From Paenibacillus plantiphilus (lineage in GTDB: Bacteria > Bacillota > Bacilli > Paenibacillales > Paenibacillaceae), in the NCBI RefSeq assembly GCF_927798095.1, contig NZ_CAKMMF010000002.1:61105-125104 (forward strand): a stretch of DNA of 64,000 bases, written 5' to 3'. The notes beneath the pieces were generated by a model that was not told where the DNA came from, did no database searches, and was given only the letters and a program-made list of their open reading frames with translations. How positions within the stretch are numbered: position 1 is the stretch's first letter; each line of letters starts with the position of its first letter. Both the position numbers and the translations under genes were made by a program. Below are positions 45,533 through 54,922 of the stretch, piece by piece.

Positions 45533-47239
45533 TTAAGCCTTGTTGTCTACTCGTTCCATAACCGCCTGCGTCAGGTGCTTCACAGCTGCAACCGCCTCAT
45601 CCTGCGTCGTTCCGCGAACAGCAAAATATACTTTTATTTTGGGCTCCGTGCCCGATGGGCGAAGACAGAACCACGAGCCGTCGCTTAACATGAATTTAAG
45701 CACATTCTCGGCTGGCAGTCCGTCCAGACCCCTCAAATAATCCAGCATCGCATCCACTTTGACACCCGCCACCTCAGATGGCGGATTGCTGCGCCAGTCA
45801 TCCATGATCGACGCAATTTTCTGCACGCCGTCCAAGCCTTTAAGCGTCCGCGATTCCAGCGCCTCCAGATAAGTCCCGAACTGTGCGTACAGCTCCTGCA
45901 GCACATCATACAGCGTTTTTCCCTGGCTCTTATAATAAGCGGCCGCTTCACAGATCAACAGGGAAGCGATAACCGCATCCTTATCACGCGCATACGTGCC
46001 TGCCAAATAACCGTAGCTTTCCTCATAGCCAAACAAAAATGTCCGCTCGCCGGACTGTTCATATTGCGTCATTTTCTCACCGATATATTTGAACCCAGTC
46101 AGCGTATTGACGACCTCAGCGCCATAATGACGGGCAATATCCGCGCCCATCTCGCTAGTAACAATCGTTTTGACAACTACGCCATTATCCGGAAGCTTGC
46201 CCCGTTCCTTCAGTGTACCCAACAAATAATTGACCATTATCGCACCCGATTGGTTGCCAGTCAGCACGACATACTCGCCTTCATTATTGCGGACGACCGC
46301 CCCCATGCGATCACAGTCCGGGTCCGTGCCGATAATGATGTCTGCGCCAACCTTTTGCGCCAGTCCAATGGCCAGCGTGAACGCTTCGCGCTCCTCCGGG
46401 TTCGGCGATTTCACCGTGCTGAAGTAGCCATCCGGCTGCTCCTGCTCGGGAACAACATAGACATGGCTGAAGCCAGCCTGCTCCAGCACCTGGCGAACAG
46501 GCTGATTGCCTGCGCCATGCAGCGGAGTGAACACCACCTTGAACGAGTCTCCAAGTCCGCCATTCTTCAGCAGCTCGCTATTGAGACTGTTGGATACTAC
46601 CGTGTCCACATACTTGCGGTCTTCCTCTTCATCGAGCCAGCGAAGCAGCCCCTTGGCCTCCGCTTCATCACGGCTCAAGCGACGCACCAAGTCAAAGCTC
46701 GTCACCTTCTGAATCGCGCCAATCACCTGCTCCGCATCCTCCGGCACAAGCTGGCAGCCATCCGAGCCATAAGCCTTGAAGCCGTTGTACTCTGGCGGAT
46801 TATGACTCGCTGTAATAACAATTCCGCTCGTAGCGCCCAGACTGCGTACAGCAAACGACAATTGCGGCGTTGGACGCAGCGAAGGGAATACATAAGCCGT
46901 CACTCCGTTGCCGGCAAGCACAAGAGCGGCGTCCAGTGCAAACTGAGGGGAGTTGTTGCGCGAATCATACGCGATCACGACAGAAGGCTTGTCGCTCTTG
47001 CCGAGCGCCCACTGGGCAAGCCCTTGCGCTGCTTTGCCGACTGTGTACCTATTCAAGCGATTCGTCCCCGCGCCCATAACACCACGCAAACCGCCCGTTC
47101 CGAACTCCAGATCACGGTAGAATCGATCTTCAATTTCCTTGGCATCGCCGGCAAGAGCCGCCAGCTCCTCTTTCGTTGCCTCATCAATAAGCGCGTCATT
47201 GAGCCATGCTTCATAACGATTCATTGGTGTCATCTTCAT
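45533..47239 (-). CDS. pgcA: phospho-sugar mutase (alpha-phosphoglucomutase)
   Basis: A 568-aa alpha-D-phosphohexomutase interconverting Glc-1-P and Glc-6-P, supplying UDP-glucose for wall polymers. Motifs: EFGTGGLRGVMGAGTNRLN, the phosphoserine loop GIVITASHNPPEYNGFKAYG, metal loop IIGTDPDCDRMG, sugar loop GFKYIGEKM/FLFGYEESYGYL and phosphate loop LRPSGTEPKIKVY. All catalytic segments are intact. The ATG at 47239 follows GGAGAGG. It is located 12 bases before the DUF5693 start, so the two are likely cotranscribed. Confidence 0.94.
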   Translation of the reverse strand: MKMTPMNRYEAWLNDALIDEATKEELAALAGDAKEIEDRFYRDLEFGTGGLRGVMGAGTNRLNRYTVGKAAQGLAQWALGKSDKPSVVIAYDSRNNSPQFALDAALVLAGNGVTAYVFPSLRPTPQLSFAVRSLGATSGIVITASHNPPEYNGFKAYGSDGCQLVPEDAEQVIGAIQKVTSFDLVRRLSRDEAEAKGLLRWLDEEEDRKYVDTVVSNSLNSELLKNGGLGDSFKVVFTPLHGAGNQPVRQVLEQAGFSHVYVVPEQEQPDGYFSTVKSPNPEEREAFTLAIGLAQKVGADIIIGTDPDCDRMGAVVRNNEGEYVVLTGNQSGAIMVNYLLGTLKERGKLPDNGVVVKTIVTSEMGADIARHYGAEVVNTLTGFKYIGEKMTQYEQSGERTFLFGYEESYGYLAGTYARDKDAVIASLLICEAAAYYKSQGKTLYDVLQELYAQFGTYLEALESRTLKGLDGVQKIASIMDDWRSNPPSEVAGVKVDAMLDYLRGLDGLPAENVLKFMLSDGSWFCLRPSGTEPKIKVYFAVRGTTQDEAVAAVKHLTQAVMERVDNKA

Positions 47240-47322
47240 CGATCCATCCTCTCCAGTGAGTCCATATTATATTTATGTAGCCTATCTTTAATGAGAAGCC
47301 TGTCTTTGCGTGAGCAGCCCTA

Positions 47323-47754
47323 CTACTCGGGATCTTTCAACGCGAACATAATTTCACCTTCCGCTACGACGTTGTCTCCAACCTTCGCCACAGCTTTACC
47401 CTTGCCAATAATTCCTTTCAGACGGATAATCTCGACCTCCAGCGTCAGCGTGTCTCCTGGCGTAACCTGGCCACGGAAGCGGAAATTATCGATGCCTGCG
47501 AAGAAGCCGATTTTACCGCGGTTTCCTTCAACCATCAGAATCGCAACCGTCCCTACCTGTGCGAGCGCCTCCACAATAAGAACACCCGGCATAACCGGAT
47601 ATTGCGGAAAGTGGCCGGTGAAGAACGGCTCGTTCATCGTCACATTCTTAATGCCGACAGCACGCTTCCCGACTTCAACCTCCAAAATACGGTCAATGAG
47701 CAGAAAAGGCGGTCGATGCGGTATAATTTCCTGGATTTGTCGAATATCTAGCAT
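47323..47754 (-). CDS. fabZ: 3-hydroxyacyl-ACP dehydratase FabZ
   Basis: A 143-aa hot-dog-fold enzyme of type II fatty-acid synthesis. Key residues: catalytic His in [20 protein letters not shown] and the paired Glu in that helix; N-terminal [13 protein letters not shown]. The ATG at 47754 (MLDIRQIQE) is eight bases from AAGGGG. In B. subtilis fabZ adjoins flhP; here a plus-strand gene and a phosphatidyltransferase intervene. Confidence 0.95.
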   Translation of the reverse strand: MLDIRQIQEIIPHRPPFLLIDRILEVEVGKRAVGIKNVTMNEPFFTGHFPQYPVMPGVLIVEALAQVGTVAILMVEGNRGKIGFFAGIDNFRFRGQVTPGDTLTLEVEIIRLKGIIGKGKAVAKVGDNVVAEGEIMFALKDPE

Positions 47755-47856
47755 TAATTTTACCCCTTTCATCATTTCGAGTTATAAAAACATTGTATAT
47801 TAGCCACAATAAGTCCATCCTTCGTGAACTGCAGACATGGAGGTTGAGATAAGGGG

Positions 47857-47893
47857 GCTTGGCCGGATGACCCGAAGTGTCTTGCGGCCAAGC
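47857..47893 (+). terminator. hairpin between fabZ and the phosphatidyltransferase gene
   Basis: 9-bp arms GCTTGGCCG / CGGCCAAGC with TTCTTTT on the plus-strand side. Minus-strand termination of the phosphatidyltransferase transcript is also possible although the T-run is on the wrong side. Confidence 0.45.
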
Positions 47894-47908
47894 TTCTTTT
47901 GTGTAACG

Positions 47909-48484
47909 TCAGGCTTGACGGCGTTCCTTGACTCTGTCACCCTCATCCGTCATAAGCGTCTGTTCCTCCGCAGCAGCCTTCCCCTTGTTCAACCCAACAA
48001 ACAGAAGGATATAAATGAAGGATGTTACAAAAGAAAAGACGATGACTCCCCACAAATAAGTTTTGGCAAACGGCATTTCGAAGAAAATAAAGAGGATAGC
48101 CAAATAATAAAGCACCGTCGTTAATTTCCCCATCCAATTTGCCGGCACTGTCTTCATCCCCCGAAAATGAAAAAATGCCGATCCCGCAATCATGCCCAAA
48201 TCTCTTATGAAAATAGCAGCTCCAGCGCTCCACGGAATATGTCCGGTAATGAGCAGTGATAGAATGACCGTAATCATCATCGTTTTGTCTGCAAGCGGAT
48301 CAAGCATGGCGCCAATCGTAGTCACTTGGCCGTTCTTGCGGGCAAGATAACCGTCCAGCACATCGGTCAAGCCAGCAACGACAATAACTGCAAACGCCCA
48401 TTTCATATATCCAGGTACAAAGATGGCGACGTAAACGGGAATCAGTGCAAACCGCAGCATTGTTAACATATTAGGTAGATTCAT
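47909..48484 (-). CDS. CDP-alcohol phosphatidyltransferase (PgsA-like)
   Basis: A 191-aa membrane protein with ~5 TM segments. The CDP-alcohol phosphotransferase signature D-x2-DG-x2-AR-x8-G-x3-D-x3-D is complete (DVLDGYLARKNGQV...GAMLDPLADK). It most resembles phosphatidylglycerophosphate synthase, making PGP from CDP-diacylglycerol and glycerol-3-P, but another paralogue could be the housekeeping enzyme. The ATG at 48484 is preceded by AAGGAGG. The acidic/basic C-terminus (EEQTLMTDEGDRVKERRQA) is cytoplasmic. Confidence 0.88.
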   Translation of the reverse strand: MNLPNMLTMLRFALIPVYVAIFVPGYMKWAFAVIVVAGLTDVLDGYLARKNGQVTTIGAMLDPLADKTMMITVILSLLITGHIPWSAGAAIFIRDLGMIAGSAFFHFRGMKTVPANWMGKLTTVLYYLAILFIFFEMPFAKTYLWGVIVFSFVTSFIYILLFVGLNKGKAAAEEQTLMTDEGDRVKERRQA

Positions 48485-48726
48485 ACGCTCACGCCTCCTT
48501 ACCTTTTGGGATGACGCTTCAAAGTTCCCCAACCATTATACCTCTACACTAGGAAAAATAAAACTGTTTGAACAGACGGCTTCCACGCCTTTTGTCCTAA
48601 TTCCTATATCCTAAATGCACAATTTATATGGAAATTGATGGCGAAAGTCTTCAATTTCGCGTCCTTCTAGCCGTTAACTATATATAGTAGTAGAAATTTT
48701 TGAAGCTGGAGGGAAAACTATTCATC

Positions 48727-50910
48727 ATGAACAAATTACAATTGGCCGTTAAGAATCGGCTTGCGCGCTCTTGGCTGGCCAGTATGCTGGCGATCGCTTT
48801 GACACTGTCCGCTTTCTCTGGAATCGCATTTGCCGAGGATACCGTAACCGGTATTGAATTCGAAACTATACCATCGCCGGCAAAGCTGTTTGTTGATGAC
48901 GAAGCCTTAATCCTCAAGTTAAATGCAACGATCCAAGGCACGACCTCTCGCAAGGATGTCACGCAGGATGCAGTATGGGCAACCACCAATTCTTCCGTAG
49001 TTAAAGTAGATAAAGGAACCCTGACCGCCATAAGCAACGGCAGTGCGCAAATAAGCGCGCAATACAAGGGCTTCAAGGTAACGCTGAATGTTGCCTCGGA
49101 ATATAAATATGATAGCGTGAAGATTACTTCTGGTGGCGCAAGCGCCCCTGAAACAGCCGACTTCGAGCTCGGTCAAGCGCCTGTATACGGGCTGACAGCA
49201 ACGAAGGACGGAGTCGATACGGTTGTGACAACCGGTGTAGAATGGACGAGCTCCAATAGCGAAGTCGCTACAGTCAGCGCCGGTAAAGTAAAGCTTATCT
49301 CAGCAGGGGAAGCAACAATAACGAGTAAATACAAGGGACGTTCTGACACCATTAAGCTTAAAGTAACCTCCCCTTACAAGTCTGTAACCATTAATACGCC
49401 AGGCAAGCTGGTAGAATTCAAAATGGGCGCAGCCGACGTGCTCTTGTCCGTAACCGCATTGTCGAAGGACGGCAGCGTTGCGAATATTGGCAATGACGCT
49501 TATACCTGGACGACCTCCAACGCCGGCATCGTAACAGTTGACAAAGGAACGATTACTCCAGTCGGCACAGGAACTGCAACGATCACAGCATTTCATCTCG
49601 GAGCAAGCGATACCATTACCGTAGTTGTGCGCCCTGCCTATGAGGCTATGCGGATCACGCCTAAGGATGAACAGCATCTGACGCTCAGGGACGCTGCCGT
49701 GCAGTTCAAGGTAGAGGTGCTTGATAGCCCTTCCATCGTAGAGGATGTAACAGCGCTGGCAACCTGGACCTCCAGCAACGTCTATACAGCAACCGTTAGC
49801 AGTAACGGTCTTGTAACACCTAAAGGAATCGGCACAACAATGATCAAGGCAGCTTACAAGGGATTGACCAAGGAAATATCGATCACGGTATATCCTACAG
49901 TGAGCGCCCTTACAGTTGCCAAGGACAAAGTAGATGCCTTCATTGATGAGACGATCGCGCTCCCCAAAGTAACCGCCAAATCTCTTGCAGAAGAGACCGT
50001 AGACGTGTCTAGCCTTGTGCGCTGGACGAGCAGCAATGAATCCATCGTCGCTTTAGTTGACGGCAAATGGACAGCCAAAGCAGTGGGAACCGCGGAATTA
50101 AAAGCCGTTATTCAGAATCATGAAGTGAAAGTAACGATCAACGTGCATGAGAAGCCGGTTCTTCTAACGCCGAGTCAAGAAAATCTATCTGTTGTTATCG
50201 GCACAGACACCAAGCTTCCGACAATAACAATGACTAGCGAGAGCGGAGTAGAAACCGATGTAACAGACAAGGTTACGTGGAAGAGCTCTTCCCCATACCT
50301 TCTCATCAAAGCGCCTAACGTGAAGGGCTTGCGCGCTGCCAATGCCACATTGACCGCTACTTATCTCGGCAAGTCGACAACGGTCAAAGTGACGATTGAA
50401 GAGGAAATTACGAAAGTATTCGTAGAAGCAGCAGCAATATCGCTCAATCCCGGTCGCACCAAATCGATTAAAGTGACCGGCATCTATAAGAGCGGCAAAT
50501 CCGTATCCATCGGCTCCAAGATGAATTGGACGATTAATCCCGATACGCTTGCTACAATCAATGGCAGCACGATCAAAGCACTGACAGAAGGAACAGGCAA
50601 GCTAACCGGAACGTATCAGAAGAAGACTGTAGAAATTATTATCATAGTCAAACATAAGGTCAAGAAGCTGGAAGCATCCGAGAAGACACTAGCCCTTAAA
50701 CCAGGCGATATCAAAACAATCAAAGTCAGTGCTCTTTACGAGGGCGGCAGAATTGAAGACGCAACAAAAACCGCCGTATGGACAAGCTCCAATACCAAAG
50801 TGGCCACCGTATCTGGAGGCGTAATTACTGTTATCGGCAAAGGCTCAGCTACCATTAAAGCCGTCTATGAAGGCAAAAATGTCACAGTAAGAGTAACAGC
50901 AAAGCAGTAG
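48727..50910 (+). CDS. secreted Big_2 immunoglobulin-like repeat protein
   Basis: A 727-aa exported protein with signal peptide LASMLAIALTLSAFSGIAFA. Eight or so ~85-residue Big_2-type repeats follow, each carrying a phrase like VWATTNSSVVKVDKGTLTAI, WTSSNSEVATVSAGKVKLIS or WTSSNTKVATVSGGVITVIG and ending in a GTATI/T-type strand. No anchoring domain is visible. The ATG at 48727 lies 13 bases after GGAGGG, rather far, so the start could be a few codons off. One of only two plus-strand genes, it splits the fabZ/flhP neighbourhood known from B. subtilis. Confidence 0.85.
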   Translation: MNKLQLAVKNRLARSWLASMLAIALTLSAFSGIAFAEDTVTGIEFETIPSPAKLFVDDEALILKLNATIQGTTSRKDVTQDAVWATTNSSVVKVDKGTLTAISNGSAQISAQYKGFKVTLNVASEYKYDSVKITSGGASAPETADFELGQAPVYGLTATKDGVDTVVTTGVEWTSSNSEVATVSAGKVKLISAGEATITSKYKGRSDTIKLKVTSPYKSVTINTPGKLVEFKMGAADVLLSVTALSKDGSVANIGNDAYTWTTSNAGIVTVDKGTITPVGTGTATITAFHLGASDTITVVVRPAYEAMRITPKDEQHLTLRDAAVQFKVEVLDSPSIVEDVTALATWTSSNVYTATVSSNGLVTPKGIGTTMIKAAYKGLTKEISITVYPTVSALTVAKDKVDAFIDETIALPKVTAKSLAEETVDVSSLVRWTSSNESIVALVDGKWTAKAVGTAELKAVIQNHEVKVTINVHEKPVLLTPSQENLSVVIGTDTKLPTITMTSESGVETDVTDKVTWKSSSPYLLIKAPNVKGLRAANATLTATYLGKSTTVKVTIEEEITKVFVEAAAISLNPGRTKSIKVTGIYKSGKSVSIGSKMNWTINPDTLATINGSTIKALTEGTGKLTGTYQKKTVEIIIIVKHKVKKLEASEKTLALKPGDIKTIKVSALYEGGRIEDATKTAVWTSSNTKVATVSGGVITVIGKGSATIKAVYEGKNVTVRVTAKQ

Positions 50911-50975
50911 GCACAGCAACCTTCAAGCTAAGAAGGGCTGGTTAGGGAAATAACCCCCCTCCCAGCCCCCACATA

Positions 50976-51029
50976 GAATAAAAAAAGATGCTTCCAGCCC
51001 CACTTCTATAGTGGTTTTGGAGGCATCTT
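50976..51029 (-). terminator. terminator of the flhO-flhP-epuA-like unit
   Basis: Minus strand AAGATGCCTCC-loop-GGAAGCATCTT (one mismatch) followed by TTTTTATT. Lies between convergent genes. Confidence 0.85.
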
Positions 51030-51052
51030 CTATGCATCATGCTTATCAATAA

Positions 51053-51412
51053 TTATTCAGCGAATACGAGATCGTACATGTGCTTCCAAGTCGCCCATTG
51101 AAAAACATCAGAAGACGGCTTGTTGCCTATAACGACGAACCCGACATATAAACCGACGATCAATATGATGACAAAAAGGATCGGAACGATGCTTTTGATC
51201 AGCAACCAGAGAAAAACTCGAAGAGCCAAGGGCTTTTTCGAACGGCCGCTTGGTTGATCCTGCTCTTCACGAGCTTTACTTCGACTTACACGCCCGCTTA
51301 ATTGTGATGCTCCTGATTCCGGATTATGTCTTGCAGATTCACCTAATAAACCGGATCGCTCCGCATGAGTAACACCTTTATATCCGGCAACAGTCTCTTT
51401 ATTCGTTTCCAT
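51053..51412 (-). CDS. EpuA-like small membrane protein
   Basis: 119 aa. A disordered, charged first half (basic/polar, residues 1-60) is followed by one TM segment (IVPILFVIILIVGLYVGFVVIG) and a short tail FQWATWKHMYDLVFAE. This matches the EpuA family often mislabelled as RNA polymerase beta subunit. The gene closes the flhO-flhP transcript. Function unknown; the usual annotation should not be taken literally. Confidence 0.75.
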   Translation of the reverse strand: METNKETVAGYKGVTHAERSGLLGESARHNPESGASQLSGRVSRSKAREEQDQPSGRSKKPLALRVFLWLLIKSIVPILFVIILIVGLYVGFVVIGNKPSSDVFQWATWKHMYDLVFAE

Positions 51413-51430
51413 ACTTGTTCAACTCATTTC

Positions 51431-52252
51431 CTACCCGCGCAGATTGTTGGCGAGCCCCATCATCGTTTCGCTTGAGGACAACGCTCTTGCACTTAACTGA
51501 TAAGCGCGCTGCACATTAATCAGCTCTGTCATTTCTTCAGTAAGATTCACATTGGATTGCTCCAGGTAGCCCTGATGAATCGCTACGCCATTATCTCCAC
51601 CGGCTGTTATCGTACGTACAATATCATCGGCATTCAGGCCGTCCGCAACAGTGAACAGGTTGTCCGCAACTTGAGTAAGCAGAGCAGGCTTAACCGCTTG
51701 TACAACTCTCAGCTGCCCCAGCCCAATCGCTGCTCCTGACACCAGAATACCCTGAACTGTTCCGTCTGCTCCGATCCGGATCGACTTTGCTTCTGCCGGA
51801 ATGACAATTCGCTGCCCGTTAACACCAGTAAGCGGATAGCCATCCTTAGTCGTCAAAATATTCGTTCCAGCAGCGTCGAAGGAGGCTTGAAGCGCACCAC
51901 CTCTCGTATAGGCGCGATTGCCTGCTGTATCGGTCATAACCTCGAATAAAGCATCGCCTTCAATGGCGACATCATACTGCTCATTCGTCTGCTGCAGCGG
52001 TCCCTGCGACAAATCAGGCTGAATCATTGTCAACCGCGAGCCCCAGCCCTGGTTGAAGCCAAGCGGTGTAAGCCTGCCGGGTTGTGTGAATACCTCCGGC
52101 TGCTGCTTGATCGTAGTAAGCAGATCCTCGAAGGTCCCCTGCTTTCGTTTGTAGCCTGCCGTATTTGAATTTGCGATGTTGTCTGCGAGCATATCCAGCT
52201 TCTGCTGCAATCCGTTCATCGATACCATCGCGTTAATCATAGAGCCGTTCAT
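51431..52252 (-). CDS. flhP: flagellar hook-basal body protein FlhP
   Basis: A 273-aa rod protein of the FlgG/FlgF family. N-terminal motif MVSMNGLQQKLDMLADNIANSNTAGYKRK and C-terminal motif LEQSNVNLTEEMTELINVQRAYQLSARALSSSETMM. Paralogue of the preceding flhO. The ATG follows GGAGGCC. Mbl upstream and flhO immediately ahead match the B. subtilis order mbl-flhO-flhP. Confidence 0.92.
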   Translation of the reverse strand: MNGSMINAMVSMNGLQQKLDMLADNIANSNTAGYKRKQGTFEDLLTTIKQQPEVFTQPGRLTPLGFNQGWGSRLTMIQPDLSQGPLQQTNEQYDVAIEGDALFEVMTDTAGNRAYTRGGALQASFDAAGTNILTTKDGYPLTGVNGQRIVIPAEAKSIRIGADGTVQGILVSGAAIGLGQLRVVQAVKPALLTQVADNLFTVADGLNADDIVRTITAGGDNGVAIHQGYLEQSNVNLTEEMTELINVQRAYQLSARALSSSETMMGLANNLRG

Positions 52253-52296
52253 GTGGCGGCCTCCTTCAATATCACATCAATAACTGACTCGGTAAA

Positions 52297-53157
52297 TTAG
52301 ATTCGTCCTACTTCATTGACAGCCTTCTCCAGGCTTCGGTCATAGAACTGAACGACCTTCTGATTCGCTTCATAAGCACGCATGGCGGACATCAGGTCAA
52401 CCATCGATTGCGCAGGGTCGACATTAGAACGTTCTATGTAGCCTTGACGCACTTCAACGCGATCTCCCGCTTCAAGCGGACGAGCGCTGCCTGGATCGCC
52501 CAGTAGACGGAACTTGCCGTCCCCTTCACGAACAAGCTCATTCGGGTTATCCACTCGCGTAAGGAGCAGCCCGCCGACAGAAGCGCCTGTCACGTTATTG
52601 ATTAATTGAAAATCCGGCGACATGGTCAGCTGATCCATTGAGATGCCCGCAGGCAATTGAATGGGCGTGCCGGCCGCTCCAACCACACGGGAGCCATCTG
52701 CCATCGTGAGATAACCCTGCTCGTCCACTGTGAAGTTGCCAGCTCGCGTATAGCGGGTCTCACCGGCCGCATCCTCAATCGTGAAGAATGCCTGTGGCTG
52801 GAATGTCAGCTCGCCTTCTTCCGAAACATATTTGCCCGAAGCATCGAATGTGATTCCCGGCACTGCGATATCGGACATGATGGCGAAATCGCTGGATCGA
52901 TTCGTCTGCATCAGATCGCCCTGCAGCTGGATCTGCAGACTTTCCTCTGCGAAAACACCGGTATTGACCCGTCCGATCGCAGTCTGTCCTTGATCGGCTC
53001 CAGTGAGCTGCAGCAGCATCTCCGGGAACGAACGAGTAACCGCGTTATTTTGCTTATAACCCGGCGTGTTAATATTTGAAATATTATTAGTAACCGTATC
53101 ATGACGGTTCTGCTGCGCGACCATACCTGCGGCAGCTGTATAGAGACCTCTTAACAT
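52297..53157 (-). CDS. flhO: flagellar hook-basal body protein FlhO
   Basis: A 286-aa distal rod protein of the FlgG/FlgF family. N-terminal MLRGLYTAAAGMVAQQNRHDTVTNNISNINTPGYKQ; C-terminal IERSNVDPAQSMVDLMSAMRAYEANQKVVQFYDRSLEKAVNEVGRI. The start has CAGGAGG upstream. A candidate sigma-D promoter lies 60-85 bases before it. Confidence 0.93.
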   Translation of the reverse strand: MLRGLYTAAAGMVAQQNRHDTVTNNISNINTPGYKQNNAVTRSFPEMLLQLTGADQGQTAIGRVNTGVFAEESLQIQLQGDLMQTNRSSDFAIMSDIAVPGITFDASGKYVSEEGELTFQPQAFFTIEDAAGETRYTRAGNFTVDEQGYLTMADGSRVVGAAGTPIQLPAGISMDQLTMSPDFQLINNVTGASVGGLLLTRVDNPNELVREGDGKFRLLGDPGSARPLEAGDRVEVRQGYIERSNVDPAQSMVDLMSAMRAYEANQKVVQFYDRSLEKAVNEVGRI

Positions 53158-53215
53158 GGAGCAAACCTCCTGGCATCAAAAGCGTACGCTGCAATCATTT
53201 CCGTTTCTATAAGTT

Positions 53216-53242
53216 ATATCGGATAATGAAGCCGCATGATGA
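53216..53242 (-). promoter_or_regulatory. candidate sigma-D promoter of flhO-flhP
   Basis: Minus strand TCAT, 15 bases, TCCGATAT: the -10 differs from consensus at one base, the -35 at two. Placement before late flagellar genes supports it. Confidence 0.45.
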
Positions 53243-53261
53243 ATAGACGTCCATGCGGCTT
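53229..53261 (-). terminator. hairpin between mbl and flhO
   Basis: Perfect 10-bp arms AAGCCGCATG / CATGCGGCTT, 13-base loop, no strong T-run. Probably a weak terminator of mbl; one arm overlaps the candidate flhO promoter spacer. Confidence 0.55.
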
Positions 53262-53328
53262 AAGACTCATTTATTCATTCGGCACGCTCCCCTAAAGCGT
53301 CCTACCTGTGAACAAATGCTCAGCGCTG

Positions 53329-54324
53329 CTATTGCTTTCTTGGAACACGGTCCAAGTACTCCAATAGCAATCCCGTTCCCTTAACTACGCAATGCATGGG
53401 ATCTTCCGCGATTAATACCGGCACCTTGAGCTCTTCCGCCAGCAGCGCATCAAGACCTGACAGCATCGCGCCGCCACCGGTCAGAATAACGCCGCGATCG
53501 ATAATATCGGCCGACAATTCCGGCGGAGTGCGCTCCAGAACGGATTTTGCCGCCGAGACGATGGACGATACCGGTTCCCATAACGCTTCACGCACTTCAC
53601 TTGAACGAATCGTTAGCGTCAGCGGAAGACCGGTTACCATGTCACGACCGCGGATATCCATCTCTTCATTGCGACCATCATCATATACCTTGCCGATCTT
53701 GATCTTGATGTCTTCGCTTGTCCGTTCCCCGATTAAGAGCTTGTATTTGCTCTTAATATATTTCATAATCGCAGCATCGAACTTGTCCCCTGCGACTTTA
53801 ATAGAAGAGGCGGTAACGACATCGCCCATAGAAAGGACGGCAACATCTGTCGTACCACCACCGATATCAACAACCATATTCCCGCTAGGCTGGTATATAT
53901 CCATCCCTGCGCCGATTGCTGCCGCTTTCGGTTCCTCTTCCAAAAACACGTCTTTAGCTCCGCTTCGTTCAGCCGCTTCCCGAATCGCCTTCTGCTCCAC
54001 GGAAGTAATATTCGTGGGCGCGCAAATAAGAATTCGCGGACGGCTGTACCAGGAGCGGCCGCCGACACGGCTAATAAAAGCTTTAAGCATTAATTCTGTA
54101 ATTTCAAAATCGGCGATAACGCCGTCCCGGAGCGGGCGTATGGCGATTATATTGCCTGGTGTCCGTCCCACCATACGGTGTGCTTCTTCTCCAACAGCCA
54201 GCACACGCTTCGTCTCGCTTTCGATCGCGACAACCGAAGGCTCATCGAGAACGACGCCCCTTCCCTTCACATGAATAGAGACATTCGCTGTACCAAGATC
54301 AATTCCTATATCCTTGCTAAACAT
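53329..54324 (-). CDS. mbl: rod-shape determining MreB paralogue Mbl
   Basis: A 331-aa actin-like protein guiding lateral wall synthesis at the membrane. Motifs: MFSKDIGIDLGTANVSIHVKG, phosphate-2 loop VVDIGGGTTDVAVLSMG, adenosine loop ILTGGGAMLSGLD and PLRDGVIADFE. The context after spoIIID matches B. subtilis mbl rather than mreB. The ATG at 54324 follows GGAGG by eleven bases; the upstream extension is not conserved. Confidence 0.93.
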   Translation of the reverse strand: MFSKDIGIDLGTANVSIHVKGRGVVLDEPSVVAIESETKRVLAVGEEAHRMVGRTPGNIIAIRPLRDGVIADFEITELMLKAFISRVGGRSWYSRPRILICAPTNITSVEQKAIREAAERSGAKDVFLEEEPKAAAIGAGMDIYQPSGNMVVDIGGGTTDVAVLSMGDVVTASSIKVAGDKFDAAIMKYIKSKYKLLIGERTSEDIKIKIGKVYDDGRNEEMDIRGRDMVTGLPLTLTIRSSEVREALWEPVSSIVSAAKSVLERTPPELSADIIDRGVILTGGGAMLSGLDALLAEELKVPVLIAEDPMHCVVKGTGLLLEYLDRVPRKQ

Positions 54325-54427
54325 AAGTCGTAGGTCCTCCAACGCGAATAGTAGTCGATTCAATGTTCATCTCGTACAGTATTCGCTAAATTGAACGAAA
54401 TTCCTCTATTTTTGTAGAAAAAATCGC

Positions 54428-54715
54428 TTACGATTTTGCTGCAGCCAGAACCTCGCGTTTACGGCCGCTGGATTTCTTATATTTGATTTTTGTCGCTTCC
54501 CCTCCCCTCAGGTGCCGGATCGATTTGTGGTACTCCAGAATGTGCTTCACCTGGTCCGCCAAATCAGGATTTATTTCCGGTAGACGCTCGGTCAAATCCT
54601 TATGAACCGTGCTTTTGGAGACGCCAAACTCTTTGGCTATCGTTCGTACCGTATGCTTCGTCTCGACGATACAACGGCCGATCTTTATGGTCCGTTCCTT
54701 GATGTAATCGTGCAC
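54428..54715 (-). CDS. spoIIID: sporulation transcription factor SpoIIID
   Basis: A 95-aa DNA-binding protein active in the mother cell. The helix-turn-helix TVRTIAKEFGVSKSTVHKDLTERLPEI and the basic tail (KIKYKKSSGRKREV) are typical. The GTG at 54715 follows GGGAGGCGG. A sigma-E-type promoter precedes it. Followed by mbl. Confidence 0.95.
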   Translation of the reverse strand: MHDYIKERTIKIGRCIVETKHTVRTIAKEFGVSKSTVHKDLTERLPEINPDLADQVKHILEYHKSIRHLRGGEATKIKYKKSSGRKREVLAAAKS

Positions 54716-54748
54716 GTTCCCGCCTCCCTACTCGAGATAGTTTGGTAC

Positions 54749-54776
54749 AGTATATGAGGGGTACGGGTATATATTC
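54749..54776 (-). promoter_or_regulatory. candidate sigma-E promoter of spoIIID
   Basis: Minus strand GAATATA, 13 bases, CATATACT, close to the sigma-E pattern (GMATATT, ~14, CATACA-T). spoIIID is sigma-E dependent in B. subtilis. Confidence 0.6.
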
Positions 54777-54869
54777 TTTATGTCCAAGCGTGACAAGCTC
54801 AGATCATGCAAATATTTTCAAAAAAGCGATCTTGAGCAAAAGCGGCAAACACTCTGGAAACGAGCAAAA

Positions 54870-54889
54870 AGACAGGGAAGTCCCTGCCT
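54870..54889 (-). terminator. terminator of spoIIQ
   Basis: Minus strand AGGCAGGGA-CT-TCCCTGTCT (one mismatch) followed by TTTTTG. Confidence 0.75.
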
Positions 54890-54922
54890 TTGCCATGCCC
54901 TGCCGCAAAGAGCGAACAAGCT

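Noticed and set aside
46064..47803. 579-aa plus-strand frame
   Set aside because: Antisense to pgcA and fabZ, basic low-quality composition, no ribosome site; a shadow of the real genes.
53396..54274. 292-aa plus-strand frame opposite mbl
   Set aside because: Mirror of a conserved gene, serine/threonine-rich shadow without motif or ribosome site.
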